Below, one piece after another: positions 7,166-16,496 of a stretch of 33,475 nt of DNA. The translations under genes and the position numbers were made by a program. The stretch covers positions 1 to 33,475 of IMG/VR virus record IMGVR_UViG_3300028490_000018; one strand, written 5' to 3'. The first letter of the stretch is position 1. Every line of letters begins with the position of its first letter. The DNA is from a virus. Below the pieces are notes generated by a model. That model was given only the letters and a program-made list of their open reading frames with translations. It ran no database searches and was not told where the DNA came from.

Positions 7166-10100
7166 ATGGCAATTAAAGGAGAGAGATTAAATTTAAAGAT
7201 TAATGTTGATGTTAAGGGTGGGGAGAAGTTTTCAAAGATAACTAAGGACGCCAAAGCACAAGAGAAGGCATTAATATCTCTAAATAAGCAATTAAAACTA
7301 TATATAACAGGGATGTCCAAGATAAAGGGAACTGTATTTCCAAAGGCACCTAAGAGTCTATCAACAAGTTCATCAAGTGCTACAAGTAGTGAGGGTGTAA
7401 AGAAAAGAAATAATGAGTTAATAAATACATTAAAGATAGAGAAGGATATAGCAAAAGCTCTTGGAGACAATAACAAGGTATTAAAGATAGAGCAAGCTAT
7501 AGTAAGAGAAACTTATAATGAGAAAAAAGTATCAATATCCAAGATAGAAGAATTAGAGAAGGCACAACTTAAAGCATTTGAGGCGAGAGAGGCTAAGAAG
7601 CAGGCTATTGAGAAAGGAAGACTTGAAGCTATAAGAAAGGCTAAGGAAAAAAGTGACTTAAAGATAATTGCTGCTAAAGAAAAGAGTGATTTAAGAGAAG
7701 AGAACATAAGAAAGAGAGCAATAGCGGCTAAGGAGAAGAGTGATTTAAGAGAATCAAAGTTAAGAATTAAGGAACTTGCTGCTAAAGAGAAAAGTGATTT
7801 AAAGGAAGCTCAAAGAAAGATAAAAGAGATTGAGGCAAGTAAGAAAGTTGAGGCTAATAATAATAAAAAAGAAGGAATAAATAAGGATAAGAATAATTTA
7901 AAGGAAATTGTTAAAAAAGAGAAAGAGATAGCAGAGGCTAAGAAGAAGGCGTTAATAGAAGCTAAACTAATGAGAAGAGTAAGTAAAGATATCCTAAGAA
8001 TAGAAAGGGATACTTATAAGGCTGTTGGGAAAAGAGGGTTAGCATATTTAAAGAGTCAGCAATTATCTAAACAGAATTATATTGATAAAGGGATATCTCC
8101 TGATAAAATAGCTAAATATGAGAAGGCACAAGAGAAAGAATTCAATGACATAGCTGAGAAAAGAAGAAAGACGGCAAAAAGAGCTCAGGAAGTATTAAAT
8201 GATAGAAGACAAAATGCTGCTTTAAGAGAGATAAGATTAAATAAGAAATTAGCAAATGAAACTGAAAACAGATATGAAAGAGAAAAGTTAAAGATACAAG
8301 AGATAGTTGCTTTAAAGAAAAAAGCAGGTCAAAGCGATAGTAGTATAGCTGCTTATGAGAAGGAGCAAACTGTATTAAATAAAATAAAGAATGACTTATC
8401 TAAAAGTGTTTTTCCTTTGGACAATGTTAAAAAGGCAAGTAATTTATTTGATAATTTATCATTAAATATAAAGGAATCAATAGTTAATAGTAAAAAATTA
8501 AGTGCTACTTTTAGAGTTATGTCATTAAGTGTAAGAACTGTGGTTAGGTCTGTAAAAATATTAAGAAAAGGTATAAAGGTATTAGTGACTCCATTAAAGA
8601 TAGCAACAGGTCTATTAAAGAAGATGGCATTAATTGGAGCATCATTTTATGTAGCAAAAGCTTTTATAGGTAATATAATTCAAGGATTTGGAGATTTTTT
8701 TCAAGTTGGAGCTATGTTTGAAGATACAAGAATTAAATTAACAGCTTTAACAGGTTCCGCAAAAGAAGCTGGCGAAGCGATGACATTTTTAAGAAAATAT
8801 TCAAGAGATGCCGCTATAGACCTTACTGCTGCTGGTTCAACATTAGCAAAAATGTCCGCATATGGTATAGGAACAGTTAGGGAAAACATTAAGTATTATA
8901 AGATATTTGCTGATACTGCTGCAGCAACAGGGAAGACAGCAGACCAGGTTTCAGAGGCTATTGTTGATGCGATGCAGGGTGAGAATGAGAGAATGAAAGA
9001 GTTAGCTATTAGAGGTAGAATAGCTGGTGACAAAGTTGTATATACATATAAATCAATAACTGGTGAGATGAAAAAAATTGCTGTTGAACAGAATCCTGAT
9101 AAAATATTAGGTGCGTTAACAACAATAATGAAAGATAAATATGAAGGTCAAATTGAAGCTATTTCAAGAGGATGGAATGGAGTAATACAAAGAATAAAAA
9201 ATACATGGACTCTATTAATAGATAAGGTATTAACATCTGATGGACTATTTGATAAAATGAAAGATAAGTTAGTATTTATTTTAGATAAGCTTGATGGATT
9301 ATTAGATAAGAAAGACCCGGAATTATTTAATTCATTATCAAAGAACATAGAAGGTTTTATAGATGGTGTTATTAAGACAGTTAGAACACTTGTATCTATA
9401 TTTTATGATATTCAGAAAACAATGGCAAGAATTAGCAATAGTTTCGGTGGTAAATTATTTGGATTAGATGGAGATAATAGTAGTAAAACTATAACAAGAA
9501 ATGATGAAACAAATAAGGAAATTGAAAATGTAAATAAAGTAAGAGAAGAAAAAGAGAAATCTTGGGCAATGGAACTTCTTAGTTATACTACGCTTACTGG
9601 TAAATTATCTGAGGCTAAAAACATATTAGTAGATAAGTTTAAGATATTTGATGATGAAGAAACAGAAAACTATTTAAAAGGAATAGAAGAGCAGAAACAA
9701 AAATCTTTAGCTTTCTTTGATAGTCTTTTAGAGATGGATGATAATAAAAATATGTCTATGATAAGAGGAATGAATAATGTAAAATATGGTTTTCTGAATA
9801 ATTTAGAAGACATGAAAGGAGGTTATTTGAATTTCATGACTTCAGTAAGTAATACTAAATTAAATATGACAAATATATTGGATGAAGCTGAGATTAAGAA
9901 AGGTATTAAACATTATGATAAGTTGTTGAAAGCTGAATTTAGTAAGTCAGATGGTAAAATAACAGAGTCAAACAAAAAAAATATAAATGATTTAACTAAA
10001 ATGAGAGATACATATAAACTTATGAAGTCAGAAAATTTACAGTATGAGAGAGCAAGAGTTAAAATAACTAATAAAATGAACATTGCTGATTCTAAGGCAC

Positions 10101-11284
10101 ACCTTCATTTATTAGAAACAAAAAATGATTTATCAGAAATAGGTATAAAATATAGAGCTAATGCTGCTGGTGTCCAAGAGTATAATACAGCTATATCAAA
10201 AGGTTTAACTCATGAAGAAGCAACTGAATTAAAGATATTGACTATTAAAAAGAAAACACTTAGTCTTGAAAAACAAAAATCAGCAGCAGCAAGGTCAGGA
10301 GTTGCGGCAAGAAACAGAAGTTTATCATTACATAAGAAAGAAGTTAAATTAGTTACTGATAAAATGAAGGCAGAAGCTAAGTATAATCAGGAAATGGCTA
10401 ATCCTGATTTAAGTTATGGAGATAAAAATGAGGAAGAGAGAGCATTCTATGCTGAAAAGATTAAGATTGATTTACTTTTATTTAAAGAATCATTAATTGA
10501 AAGTGGATTGGAAATGGATAAAGTTAATGAAGCAATGGATGCTCGTTCTCAAAGAGTTTGGGAAAACTTAAAGAAACAAGAGCAGTCATTCAGTAATGGT
10601 GTTGCTTTATATGCTGAAGATTTACAAAAGAGACTAAATGATACAAATGGAATGATGTCAGGATTATTAAATAGTATTGAAGGAAGTATAAATAGTGGAT
10701 TTGATTCATTATTTGATGGATTTATTGATGGAACTAAGTCAGCTAAGGAATCATTTAGTGATATGGCAAAGAGTATTTTAAAAGACCTATTGAAAGTAAC
10801 TACAAAAGCTGCTACAATGGACTTGATGGCATTATTTACAGGTAAAGAAGGTGGAGCAGTTGGAAAAGGTGCTACATCATTTTTATCATCATTATTTTCA
10901 TCTGTATTTTCAGCTGATGGAAATGCTTTTGATAATGGTGGAAAGGTAGATTATTTTGCTAATGGTGGTCAATTTACAAATAGTGTAGTAAATACACCTA
11001 CAGCATTTCCATTAGGAGTAATGGGAGAAGCAGGACCAGAAGCAATTGTTCCATTAAATAGAGATAACAGTGGTAAATTAGGTATTGAAACACAAACACC
11101 TATGTTAAATCAAGTTATTAATAATAATGCGAGTGGAGTAAGAGTAAGTTCAAGAACAGATGAGAGAGGTGTTAATCAATTAACAATAGAGGAGGTGGAA
11201 AACCACCTTTCAAATAGATTAGCTAATGGAACAGGGAATTTTAATCAAGCATTAAATAATTCATATAATATAAATAGGAGATAA
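7166..11284 (+). CDS. Tape measure protein
   Basis: The 1372-aa product is the largest in the window and sets tail length. The N-terminal third is a Lys/Glu/Ala-rich coiled coil with four copies of EKSDL at residues 161, 172, 190 and 208. A hydrophobic segment follows (about 470-520, with KMALIGASFYVAKAFIGNIIQGF), then the conserved tape measure core (about 520-680: RIKLTALTGSAKEAGEAM, SAYGIGTVRENI, DAMQGENERMKELAIRG). The C-terminus carries the GEAGPEAIVPL signature typical of lambda-like tape measures (about 1287-1297). At about 0.15 nm per residue the tail would be near 200 nm (inference). It starts at ATG 7166 behind AGAGGT. Confidence 0.95.
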   Translation: MAIKGERLNLKINVDVKGGEKFSKITKDAKAQEKALISLNKQLKLYITGMSKIKGTVFPKAPKSLSTSSSSATSSEGVKKRNNELINTLKIEKDIAKALGDNNKVLKIEQAIVRETYNEKKVSISKIEELEKAQLKAFEAREAKKQAIEKGRLEAIRKAKEKSDLKIIAAKEKSDLREENIRKRAIAAKEKSDLRESKLRIKELAAKEKSDLKEAQRKIKEIEASKKVEANNNKKEGINKDKNNLKEIVKKEKEIAEAKKKALIEAKLMRRVSKDILRIERDTYKAVGKRGLAYLKSQQLSKQNYIDKGISPDKIAKYEKAQEKEFNDIAEKRRKTAKRAQEVLNDRRQNAALREIRLNKKLANETENRYEREKLKIQEIVALKKKAGQSDSSIAAYEKEQTVLNKIKNDLSKSVFPLDNVKKASNLFDNLSLNIKESIVNSKKLSATFRVMSLSVRTVVRSVKILRKGIKVLVTPLKIATGLLKKMALIGASFYVAKAFIGNIIQGFGDFFQVGAMFEDTRIKLTALTGSAKEAGEAMTFLRKYSRDAAIDLTAAGSTLAKMSAYGIGTVRENIKYYKIFADTAAATGKTADQVSEAIVDAMQGENERMKELAIRGRIAGDKVVYTYKSITGEMKKIAVEQNPDKILGALTTIMKDKYEGQIEAISRGWNGVIQRIKNTWTLLIDKVLTSDGLFDKMKDKLVFILDKLDGLLDKKDPELFNSLSKNIEGFIDGVIKTVRTLVSIFYDIQKTMARISNSFGGKLFGLDGDNSSKTITRNDETNKEIENVNKVREEKEKSWAMELLSYTTLTGKLSEAKNILVDKFKIFDDEETENYLKGIEEQKQKSLAFFDSLLEMDDNKNMSMIRGMNNVKYGFLNNLEDMKGGYLNFMTSVSNTKLNMTNILDEAEIKKGIKHYDKLLKAEFSKSDGKITESNKKNINDLTKMRDTYKLMKSENLQYERARVKITNKMNIADSKAHLHLLETKNDLSEIGIKYRANAAGVQEYNTAISKGLTHEEATELKILTIKKKTLSLEKQKSAAARSGVAARNRSLSLHKKEVKLVTDKMKAEAKYNQEMANPDLSYGDKNEEERAFYAEKIKIDLLLFKESLIESGLEMDKVNEAMDARSQRVWENLKKQEQSFSNGVALYAEDLQKRLNDTNGMMSGLLNSIEGSINSGFDSLFDGFIDGTKSAKESFSDMAKSILKDLLKVTTKAATMDLMALFTGKEGGAVGKGATSFLSSLFSSVFSADGNAFDNGGKVDYFANGGQFTNSVVNTPTAFPLGVMGEAGPEAIVPLNRDNSGKLGIETQTPMLNQVINNNASGVRVSSRTDERGVNQLTIEEVENHLSNRLANGTGNFNQALNNSYNINRR

Positions 11285-11287
11285 TAG

Positions 11288-11809
11288 ATGAGAACAAATT
11301 TGCCAAAATATAAGCAGGATTACTTTGAGAATGTAAATGCTGAACTTATTGAGATAGATACACTGGAGATTAAACATCCAGCGTTATCTAAAACATACAG
11401 AATATGTAGAGATACAGAGAACAATAGGTTTAGACTTGAAAACGATAGTATAGTAACATTTACAGCTGTTAACTTTTCAGTGAAACCTATAAGACTTGAT
11501 GAGAGAATAGAAGCAGCATTAGATTTTCAAATAGATATAGTTAACTTTGAGTTAGTTTCTGAATTAGATAAGATATTTGGGAAGTTTCAAACAGACAACC
11601 TTACAATAGTATATAGAACATATATAAAAGGTAAATTAGATTCTCCATTAATAGCTCCAAATTATTTTGAGTTAAAGGGGTTTAATATAAAAGATGGTAA
11701 ATTAGTAGCATCAGCGACTATACATGAGTTTGTAAATACTAAATTTCCAAAAAGAACATTTGACAGGAGGATATTTCATGGATTCAGTTTTGCTGAGAAG
11801 AGCGAATAG
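11288..11809 (+). CDS. Minor tail protein, DUF1833-like
   Basis: The 173-aa product looks like DUF1833 tail-tip proteins: an N-terminal NLPKYKQDYFENVNAELIEIDTLEIKHP segment, then TYRICRDTENNRFRLENDSIVTFTAVNFSV and a DFQIDIVNFELV strand. In related phages this gene stands between the tape measure and an NlpC/P60-type peptidase, which is exactly the order here, and takes the place of lambda gpL/gpM-type tail-tip proteins. The next gene begins inside its 3' end. No catalytic motif is seen. Confidence 0.7.
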   Translation: MRTNLPKYKQDYFENVNAELIEIDTLEIKHPALSKTYRICRDTENNRFRLENDSIVTFTAVNFSVKPIRLDERIEAALDFQIDIVNFELVSELDKIFGKFQTDNLTIVYRTYIKGKLDSPLIAPNYFELKGFNIKDGKLVASATIHEFVNTKFPKRTFDRRIFHGFSFAEKSE

Positions 11810-12173
11810 TTTAATAGGTAAATCATTTATCAATTGTTCTTATGCTGTTGCGGAGGTAGTTCCAGAGTATAGGGATTTATTAATACCATATGCTGACCCA
11901 TCAAGTGATAAGTTCAATAGAAGGAGAGCATTTGATGAAGGCAAATCTAAAATGATTAAGTTAGATACCCCAAAAGACGGGGCAATAGCTGCTTTTATAG
12001 ACAATAGAGGGTTCTTTGGACATGTTGGGATTTATATAAAAGGATATATATATCATTATCAAAATGACAGTAGATTTTTATCAACTGATTCTGATATAAT
12101 ACTAAATACAATGAAATTCTGTAAGATAGAATACTATATAAACGAGGAAATTATAAATGATTACATTAAATAA
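11778..12173 (+). CDS. NlpC/P60-like tail-tip peptidase (gpK-like)
   Basis: The 131-aa product has the core of an NlpC/P60 cysteine peptidase: an N-terminal helix with the nucleophile in FINCSYAVAEVV (Cys20) and the catalytic His in FFGHVGIYIKG (His82), followed by a YHYQND strand. Such domains at the tail tip cut peptidoglycan peptide links during DNA entry. The ATG at 11778 is preferred over the upstream TTG because AGGAGG (11765-11770) stands seven bases before it. The gene overlaps the DUF1833-like gene and the gpJ-like gene. It is shorter than gpK because the extra Mov34/JAB-type N-terminal domain is absent. Confidence 0.8.
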   Translation: MDSVLLRRANSLIGKSFINCSYAVAEVVPEYRDLLIPYADPSSDKFNRRRAFDEGKSKMIKLDTPKDGAIAAFIDNRGFFGHVGIYIKGYIYHYQNDSRFLSTDSDIILNTMKFCKIEYYINEEIINDYIK

Positions 12174-14745
12174 AAACATATTAGAATCAAAATCAGTAGA
12201 ATATATTGAATATGAGGGGCTTTTATCAGACTTTATAATGAATGATATATATAGAGAATTATCAGAAGGTTATGTGATTCAAACTGTTTGTAATGATAGT
12301 GTGATTGATTTCTATAAAGAAGATTTTGAAATAAGTGAAGGTGATGATATTCAAATATCTATAAGCCCAGCAGCAACTGCTGTTGTAGGGTTTGTAATTA
12401 ATTTAGCGATAAGTTTTGCTATTGCTTGGCTATTAAAGAAGTTAACTGAACCAGATATGGATGGAATTAAGGATAAGGGTGGAGAATTATATCAAATATC
12501 TATAAATAGTATGGAGATGAAACCTGATGCTGTAATAAAGGAAATATTTGGAACATTTTTAACATATCCAGATTTAATTGCTGCACCATATAAGAGATAT
12601 GAGGATGGAGAGGAAGTTACATTTTTAACAACAGTATTGGGAGTAGGTGAATATTCTATTGATGAGATGTATTTAAATGGAGAGAAAGCAGGAAACATAA
12701 TATTAAATTCAGTAAGATATAGTAATACAGTGAATAGAATATCTGAAACTATGATTGATGCTTTTGATACTATTATTGAGGATGGTTTTAATCCTAATAG
12801 TAATGTTAATGGAGGAACAGTTGATTTTGGAAGTGATAGTGAAATAAGCACTTATTTTAATCCAAATGCTGATATTCAAGGGGCTATAGATGAAAGAAAT
12901 GCTGGAATGGGAACAACAGGAAACAGTAGAATGATGAAAAGCACAATAGGTGGAAGTAGTAATGGTAGCAATGGAGTTTCTATGACAAGTAGTCATGGAA
13001 GTAGTGGACATAGAGTAACAATGGGTGGAACAGCTCATGAAGGAGGTCTTGGGGATTTTTGGGAATCAATTTCAGAAACAATACAAGAGACAGTAAAACA
13101 TTTAAATGAGACACATATAAATCCAAATATATGTGATGGATATGCTAACAATGGTGTAATGGAATGTTTAAATGTAAAGCAAGACAATTTAAATATAGTT
13201 AAATTAGATGGATATGTAAATTCAATATCACAATTAGGAGATGTAAGGTTTAATAATTATAGATATTTAGTTCATGAGTTAGTTGATTTTAAGGATTTTA
13301 GTTTAATTGATTTTGATAGGACTCAATATGTAAAGGCTAATCCTGATGATGAAGAAGGGGAACATTTTCAGTTAACAGATGCTTTAACAAAATCTTCAAG
13401 ATTAGATTATAAATTTCCAATTGATTCATTTGAGGTTGATATTTCAACTCCAGATGGAATATATAGAATTACAGAAGGAGGGGCATTTGATGGACCTGAA
13501 TCAAAACCTACAACAATTGAATTTGATATATTTTGTTATCAGTTAAATGACCAGGGAATACAAGTAAATGAGCAGTTTTTCCATTGGGAAAAGAAACTTG
13601 AAACTGGGAAGAAGCAAAGATGGACAGAGAAATATAATCTTCCAAATGGTTCAGGATGGTATATTCAATTTAGGAATGGAACAATACCTGGTGATTTAAC
13701 AGACCAGATAGTAAATAACTTTACAATAGATAGAGTAAAGGGATTATCTTCAACAAGTGTAGTCGGAACACAAGGGTTAACATATTTAATATTTAGAATT
13801 AAAACAGGGGAAGTATTTAAATCAAATACTAACTTAAAGATAGGAATCAAAGCGACAAGAAGAGGATTAACAAGGATGAATGATGTAGTTAATTATATAT
13901 GGAAGAGTTCAGGATATAATTTTCTTGAGTTAGCAAATACAAATGAATTACTATCAAAATATCAGGTTCATGGGGCTATGGATGCTTCTGCTCCTTTATA
14001 TGAACAGATTAATAGGGTTTTAAGAGCACAAGAGTTATATTTAATTCCAACTATAAGTGGATTTAAAGTTAGAGAAGATTTAATAAGACATAATTTAACA
14101 TATAATTTTGACAAAGCTAATATAATTAAGGATAGTATAGATATTTCTTATATCAATTATAATAAGGCTATTAATGATGGCTATAAGGCTATATATATAG
14201 ATTATTTAGGAGAGAAACAAGAAGAAGTATATCCATACAATGCTTATCATCCTAAGGAACAGATAATATTTGGGATAAGAGACCAGGCGATAGCAAGAAG
14301 AAGAGCAAGAATTGGATATCAAAGAATGATAGGTCAAAGCAAGACTATAAAGATAAAAACTGAAAAAGAGGGATATATTCCTGAGTTAGGGGATAAGATT
14401 GGAATAACTGAGAATCATATTTCTGATACATTTGTAAGTAATCAAATAGGATATAATGGCAATGTAATACATCTTGATAAAGAGATTTTATTAAAAGGTA
14501 ATGATTATGTATCAATAAAGAGTGAGTTAGAAGATAGTGAAGTAAGAAGGAAAGTGTTGACAGCTCCTGGATATACAAGAAAGATAGTTATTGAAGGATA
14601 TCGTCCTAATCATCACAAAACAGCATTTGTAATTGGAGTTGAAAGAGAACTATATAGACATTATTTAGTAAAAGAAATAAATCCAAGTGATACAGGAGAA
14701 CTTGAAATAACATGTTTAATTTATAATGAGAGGGTATATTCGTGA
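12157..14745 (+). CDS. Tail tip attachment protein (gpI-gpJ-like fusion)
   Basis: The 862-aa product combines two lambda functions. Residues 1-70 look like a ubiquitin-fold domain and residues 71-95 are a hydrophobic AATAVVGFVINLAISFAIAWLL segment, the layout of lambda gpI. From about 105 on it resembles the gpJ central hub (VIKEIFGTFLTYPDLIAAPYKRYEDGE..., TVLGVGEYSIDEMYLNGEKAG). A Gly/Ser/Met/His-rich flexible loop occurs at about 248-300. The rest carries gpJ-like domains (NDVVNYIWKSSGYNFLELA, RRRARIGYQRMIGQSKTIKI, ELGDKIGITENHISD). It should form the tail-tip hub on which the fibre proteins encoded downstream assemble. Confidence 0.85.
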   Translation: MITLNKNILESKSVEYIEYEGLLSDFIMNDIYRELSEGYVIQTVCNDSVIDFYKEDFEISEGDDIQISISPAATAVVGFVINLAISFAIAWLLKKLTEPDMDGIKDKGGELYQISINSMEMKPDAVIKEIFGTFLTYPDLIAAPYKRYEDGEEVTFLTTVLGVGEYSIDEMYLNGEKAGNIILNSVRYSNTVNRISETMIDAFDTIIEDGFNPNSNVNGGTVDFGSDSEISTYFNPNADIQGAIDERNAGMGTTGNSRMMKSTIGGSSNGSNGVSMTSSHGSSGHRVTMGGTAHEGGLGDFWESISETIQETVKHLNETHINPNICDGYANNGVMECLNVKQDNLNIVKLDGYVNSISQLGDVRFNNYRYLVHELVDFKDFSLIDFDRTQYVKANPDDEEGEHFQLTDALTKSSRLDYKFPIDSFEVDISTPDGIYRITEGGAFDGPESKPTTIEFDIFCYQLNDQGIQVNEQFFHWEKKLETGKKQRWTEKYNLPNGSGWYIQFRNGTIPGDLTDQIVNNFTIDRVKGLSSTSVVGTQGLTYLIFRIKTGEVFKSNTNLKIGIKATRRGLTRMNDVVNYIWKSSGYNFLELANTNELLSKYQVHGAMDASAPLYEQINRVLRAQELYLIPTISGFKVREDLIRHNLTYNFDKANIIKDSIDISYINYNKAINDGYKAIYIDYLGEKQEEVYPYNAYHPKEQIIFGIRDQAIARRRARIGYQRMIGQSKTIKIKTEKEGYIPELGDKIGITENHISDTFVSNQIGYNGNVIHLDKEILLKGNDYVSIKSELEDSEVRRKVLTAPGYTRKIVIEGYRPNHHKTAFVIGVERELYRHYLVKEINPSDTGELEITCLIYNERVYS

Positions 14746-15470
14746 TTTTATTTAAAAAAGAAATTAAACCTAAAAAGTTTAGTTATTCAAAACAAAGTGG
14801 TGAAGCTATACCTTTTGATAATGGAACAATAAGAAAAAGAAATGAAATACAAGGTTTTATCGATGTTTCTGTAAGTTTCCTAATGAATGTTGAGGAATTA
14901 ACATATTTCAATTATTTTTATGAGACAGAGATTAACAATGGTGAAGATACATTTGAAGCATATTGGGATACAAGGAAGAATAGGTTTACTATAATTAGTG
15001 AGATATTGTATACATATAATGAGGGAACTAATGAGTTATGTGAGGTTTCATTTAATGTATCTTATCAATTAAGAGAATGTGATGTTTATAGAAAACAATT
15101 ATTAGTGGATATAAATAGAGAATTAAGTATATTGACATGGGTAGACCCTGATTTCTTGAATTTCAAAGGTTGTGATAAGAATAGAGAGATGATGAATTTC
15201 TTAGTTGATGAAGAATTAGCGATATTATCATTAGGGTTTTCAGAAGCAGGACAATATTATTTTTCAGAAGGATTAGTTGTAATAGATGAGGTTTTACCTA
15301 CTGATTGTGATGTAGTTGTAGATGATTTAGTATCAGCAATAGATGTTGAGTTATCAGCATTAGGAAATGTGGCTCCAAGTCCATTAGTTGTTGCTAATGT
15401 TAGTTTTGAAGCGATAATAAAGAAAATAGGTGATGAGACAGAAAAACATAGAGAGGTAATGACAAAATGA
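14742..15470 (+). CDS. Tail tip / baseplate-associated protein, unknown family
   Basis: This 242-aa protein starts with GTG at 14742, overlapping the upstream stop (GTGA), behind GAGAGG eight bases upstream. Residues 1-110 are beta-rich with KPKKFSYSKQSGEAIPFDNGTIRKRNE and TFEAYWDTRKNRFTIISE, reminiscent of small distal-tail or hub-accessory proteins. The second half repeats the theme NRELSILTWVDPD, EELAILSLGFSEAG, DVELSALGNVAPSP, suggesting three degenerate copies of an Asp/Glu-L-S-L unit. Translational coupling to the gpJ-like hub and to the next gene suggests a tip component. No family is claimed. Confidence 0.6.
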   Translation: MILFKKEIKPKKFSYSKQSGEAIPFDNGTIRKRNEIQGFIDVSVSFLMNVEELTYFNYFYETEINNGEDTFEAYWDTRKNRFTIISEILYTYNEGTNELCEVSFNVSYQLRECDVYRKQLLVDINRELSILTWVDPDFLNFKGCDKNREMMNFLVDEELAILSLGFSEAGQYYFSEGLVVIDEVLPTDCDVVVDDLVSAIDVELSALGNVAPSPLVVANVSFEAIIKKIGDETEKHREVMTK

Positions 15471-15823
15471 ATAAATTTCCAGAAGAATTAGGTCTATTTG
15501 ACCTTTCAAGTCATAAAAGAACAGATGGTAAATATTTTAATGACTTAGATAAGAAGTTTTTAAAAGTAAATAAACATCAAACTCAACAAGATGGAGTTTT
15601 TTATAATGTTAGTTTAGAAATGTGTATTCAAAAGTTTGAAATACTTGAAAGTTTTTTAATAGTTGATTTATATAATGCTTCATTACCATTCAATGTAAAA
15701 GTATTAAAAGACAAAGTAGTTGAAATAAATTGTATTATTATGGGTGGAGTAAGCATATCTTATAAAACTAATAGAGTGTTTATTTCTTTTACCATAATTG
15801 AGAACTATGAATTATTATCTTAA
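15467..15823 (+). CDS. Hypothetical tail-region protein
   Basis: This 118-aa protein overlaps the upstream stop (ATGA) and is followed by a new promoter. It is rich in beta-strand-forming residues (GVFYNVSLEMCIQKFEILESFLIVDLYNA, CIIMGGVSISYKTNRVFISFTI) with no signal peptide or membrane segment. It closes the tail-tip block before the fibre array. Function is not recognisable; a small structural part of the tip is the simplest reading. Confidence 0.6.
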   Translation: MNKFPEELGLFDLSSHKRTDGKYFNDLDKKFLKVNKHQTQQDGVFYNVSLEMCIQKFEILESFLIVDLYNASLPFNVKVLKDKVVEINCIIMGGVSISYKTNRVFISFTIIENYELLS

Positions 15824-15825
15824 TA

Positions 15826-15834
15826 TGATATAAT
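15826..15834 (+). promoter_or_regulatory. Extended -10 promoter for the fibre array
   Basis: TGATATAAT lies 22 bases before the ATG at 15857, with AAAGAGG between. It starts the run of fibre-like genes. Confidence 0.6.
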
Positions 15835-15856
15835 TAAATAAAAAAAGAGGAAAACA

Positions 15857-16495
15857 ATGACTGAACAAGAAATGATAAATGCTTTTGAAGCACATTCTAA
15901 TGAAATTACAGCTTTACTTGAAGGAAGTGATGCTACAACTATTAATGGCAAAGATTCAGTAAGAAAAATAGTAAAAAGATTTATAAATACATTGGCAAGA
16001 AATTGGAGTATATCAAGAAGATATGTTGTAGGAGATGTAGTTACTTATAATACTAATTTATATCTATGTAAGTCTTGCCATCATGGAATAAATCCAGCTA
16101 TTGAACCTGACACATGGCTTCAAGTTAATGCTAATGAAAACTTAGGTGAATCAGGATTTTCAAAAAAATGTTGTGTAAGAGAAGGTAAAATTATATCTGG
16201 TAATGATTTTTTCTCTTCATATACTGTAAGAGTTAATAGTGATTCAAATCAATTAAAATTTGTATTCAAAAGGGCAGCAGCTAATGACAACTATATTATA
16301 ATTCCAACTTATGTTAATAAAGATACATATGCTGTTTTTGATTTAGGTGTTCCAGATGAAAAGAAGAATAGGTATGGATTTACATTATTATCAAGAAACA
16401 ATGCTTCATTGGATTCACACTCAGACGCTGGAACGTCGACTATTGAACAAAGTCATGAACCTTATGAAATAAATATAGCAATAAAGGAGGTTTAA
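15857..16495 (+). CDS. Fibre-array protein 1 (helix, CBM-like motif, beta head)
   Basis: The 212-aa product has three parts seen again in its neighbours: an alpha-helical N-terminus (about 1-50), a carbohydrate-binding-module 5/12-like motif (about 54-92: RRYVVGDVVTYNTNLYLCKS ... PAIEPDTWLQVN, matching Y..GD.V.Y...LY.C......P....W..V), and a beta-rich C-terminal head (about 100-212). This layout suits small tail fibres or receptor-binding proteins: helix for trimer or docking, module for sugar binding, head for recognition. The next gene begins two bases after its stop. Family placement rests on motif pattern only. Confidence 0.65.
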   Translation: MTEQEMINAFEAHSNEITALLEGSDATTINGKDSVRKIVKRFINTLARNWSISRRYVVGDVVTYNTNLYLCKSCHHGINPAIEPDTWLQVNANENLGESGFSKKCCVREGKIISGNDFFSSYTVRVNSDSNQLKFVFKRAAANDNYIIIPTYVNKDTYAVFDLGVPDEKKNRYGFTLLSRNNASLDSHSDAGTSTIEQSHEPYEINIAIKEV

Positions 16496-16496
16496 T

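Noticed and set aside
12709-13038. Ser/Thr-rich reading frame on the - strand
   Set aside because: It is the antisense of the Gly/Ser loop of the tail-tip gene, with no ribosome-binding site and no sensible composition.
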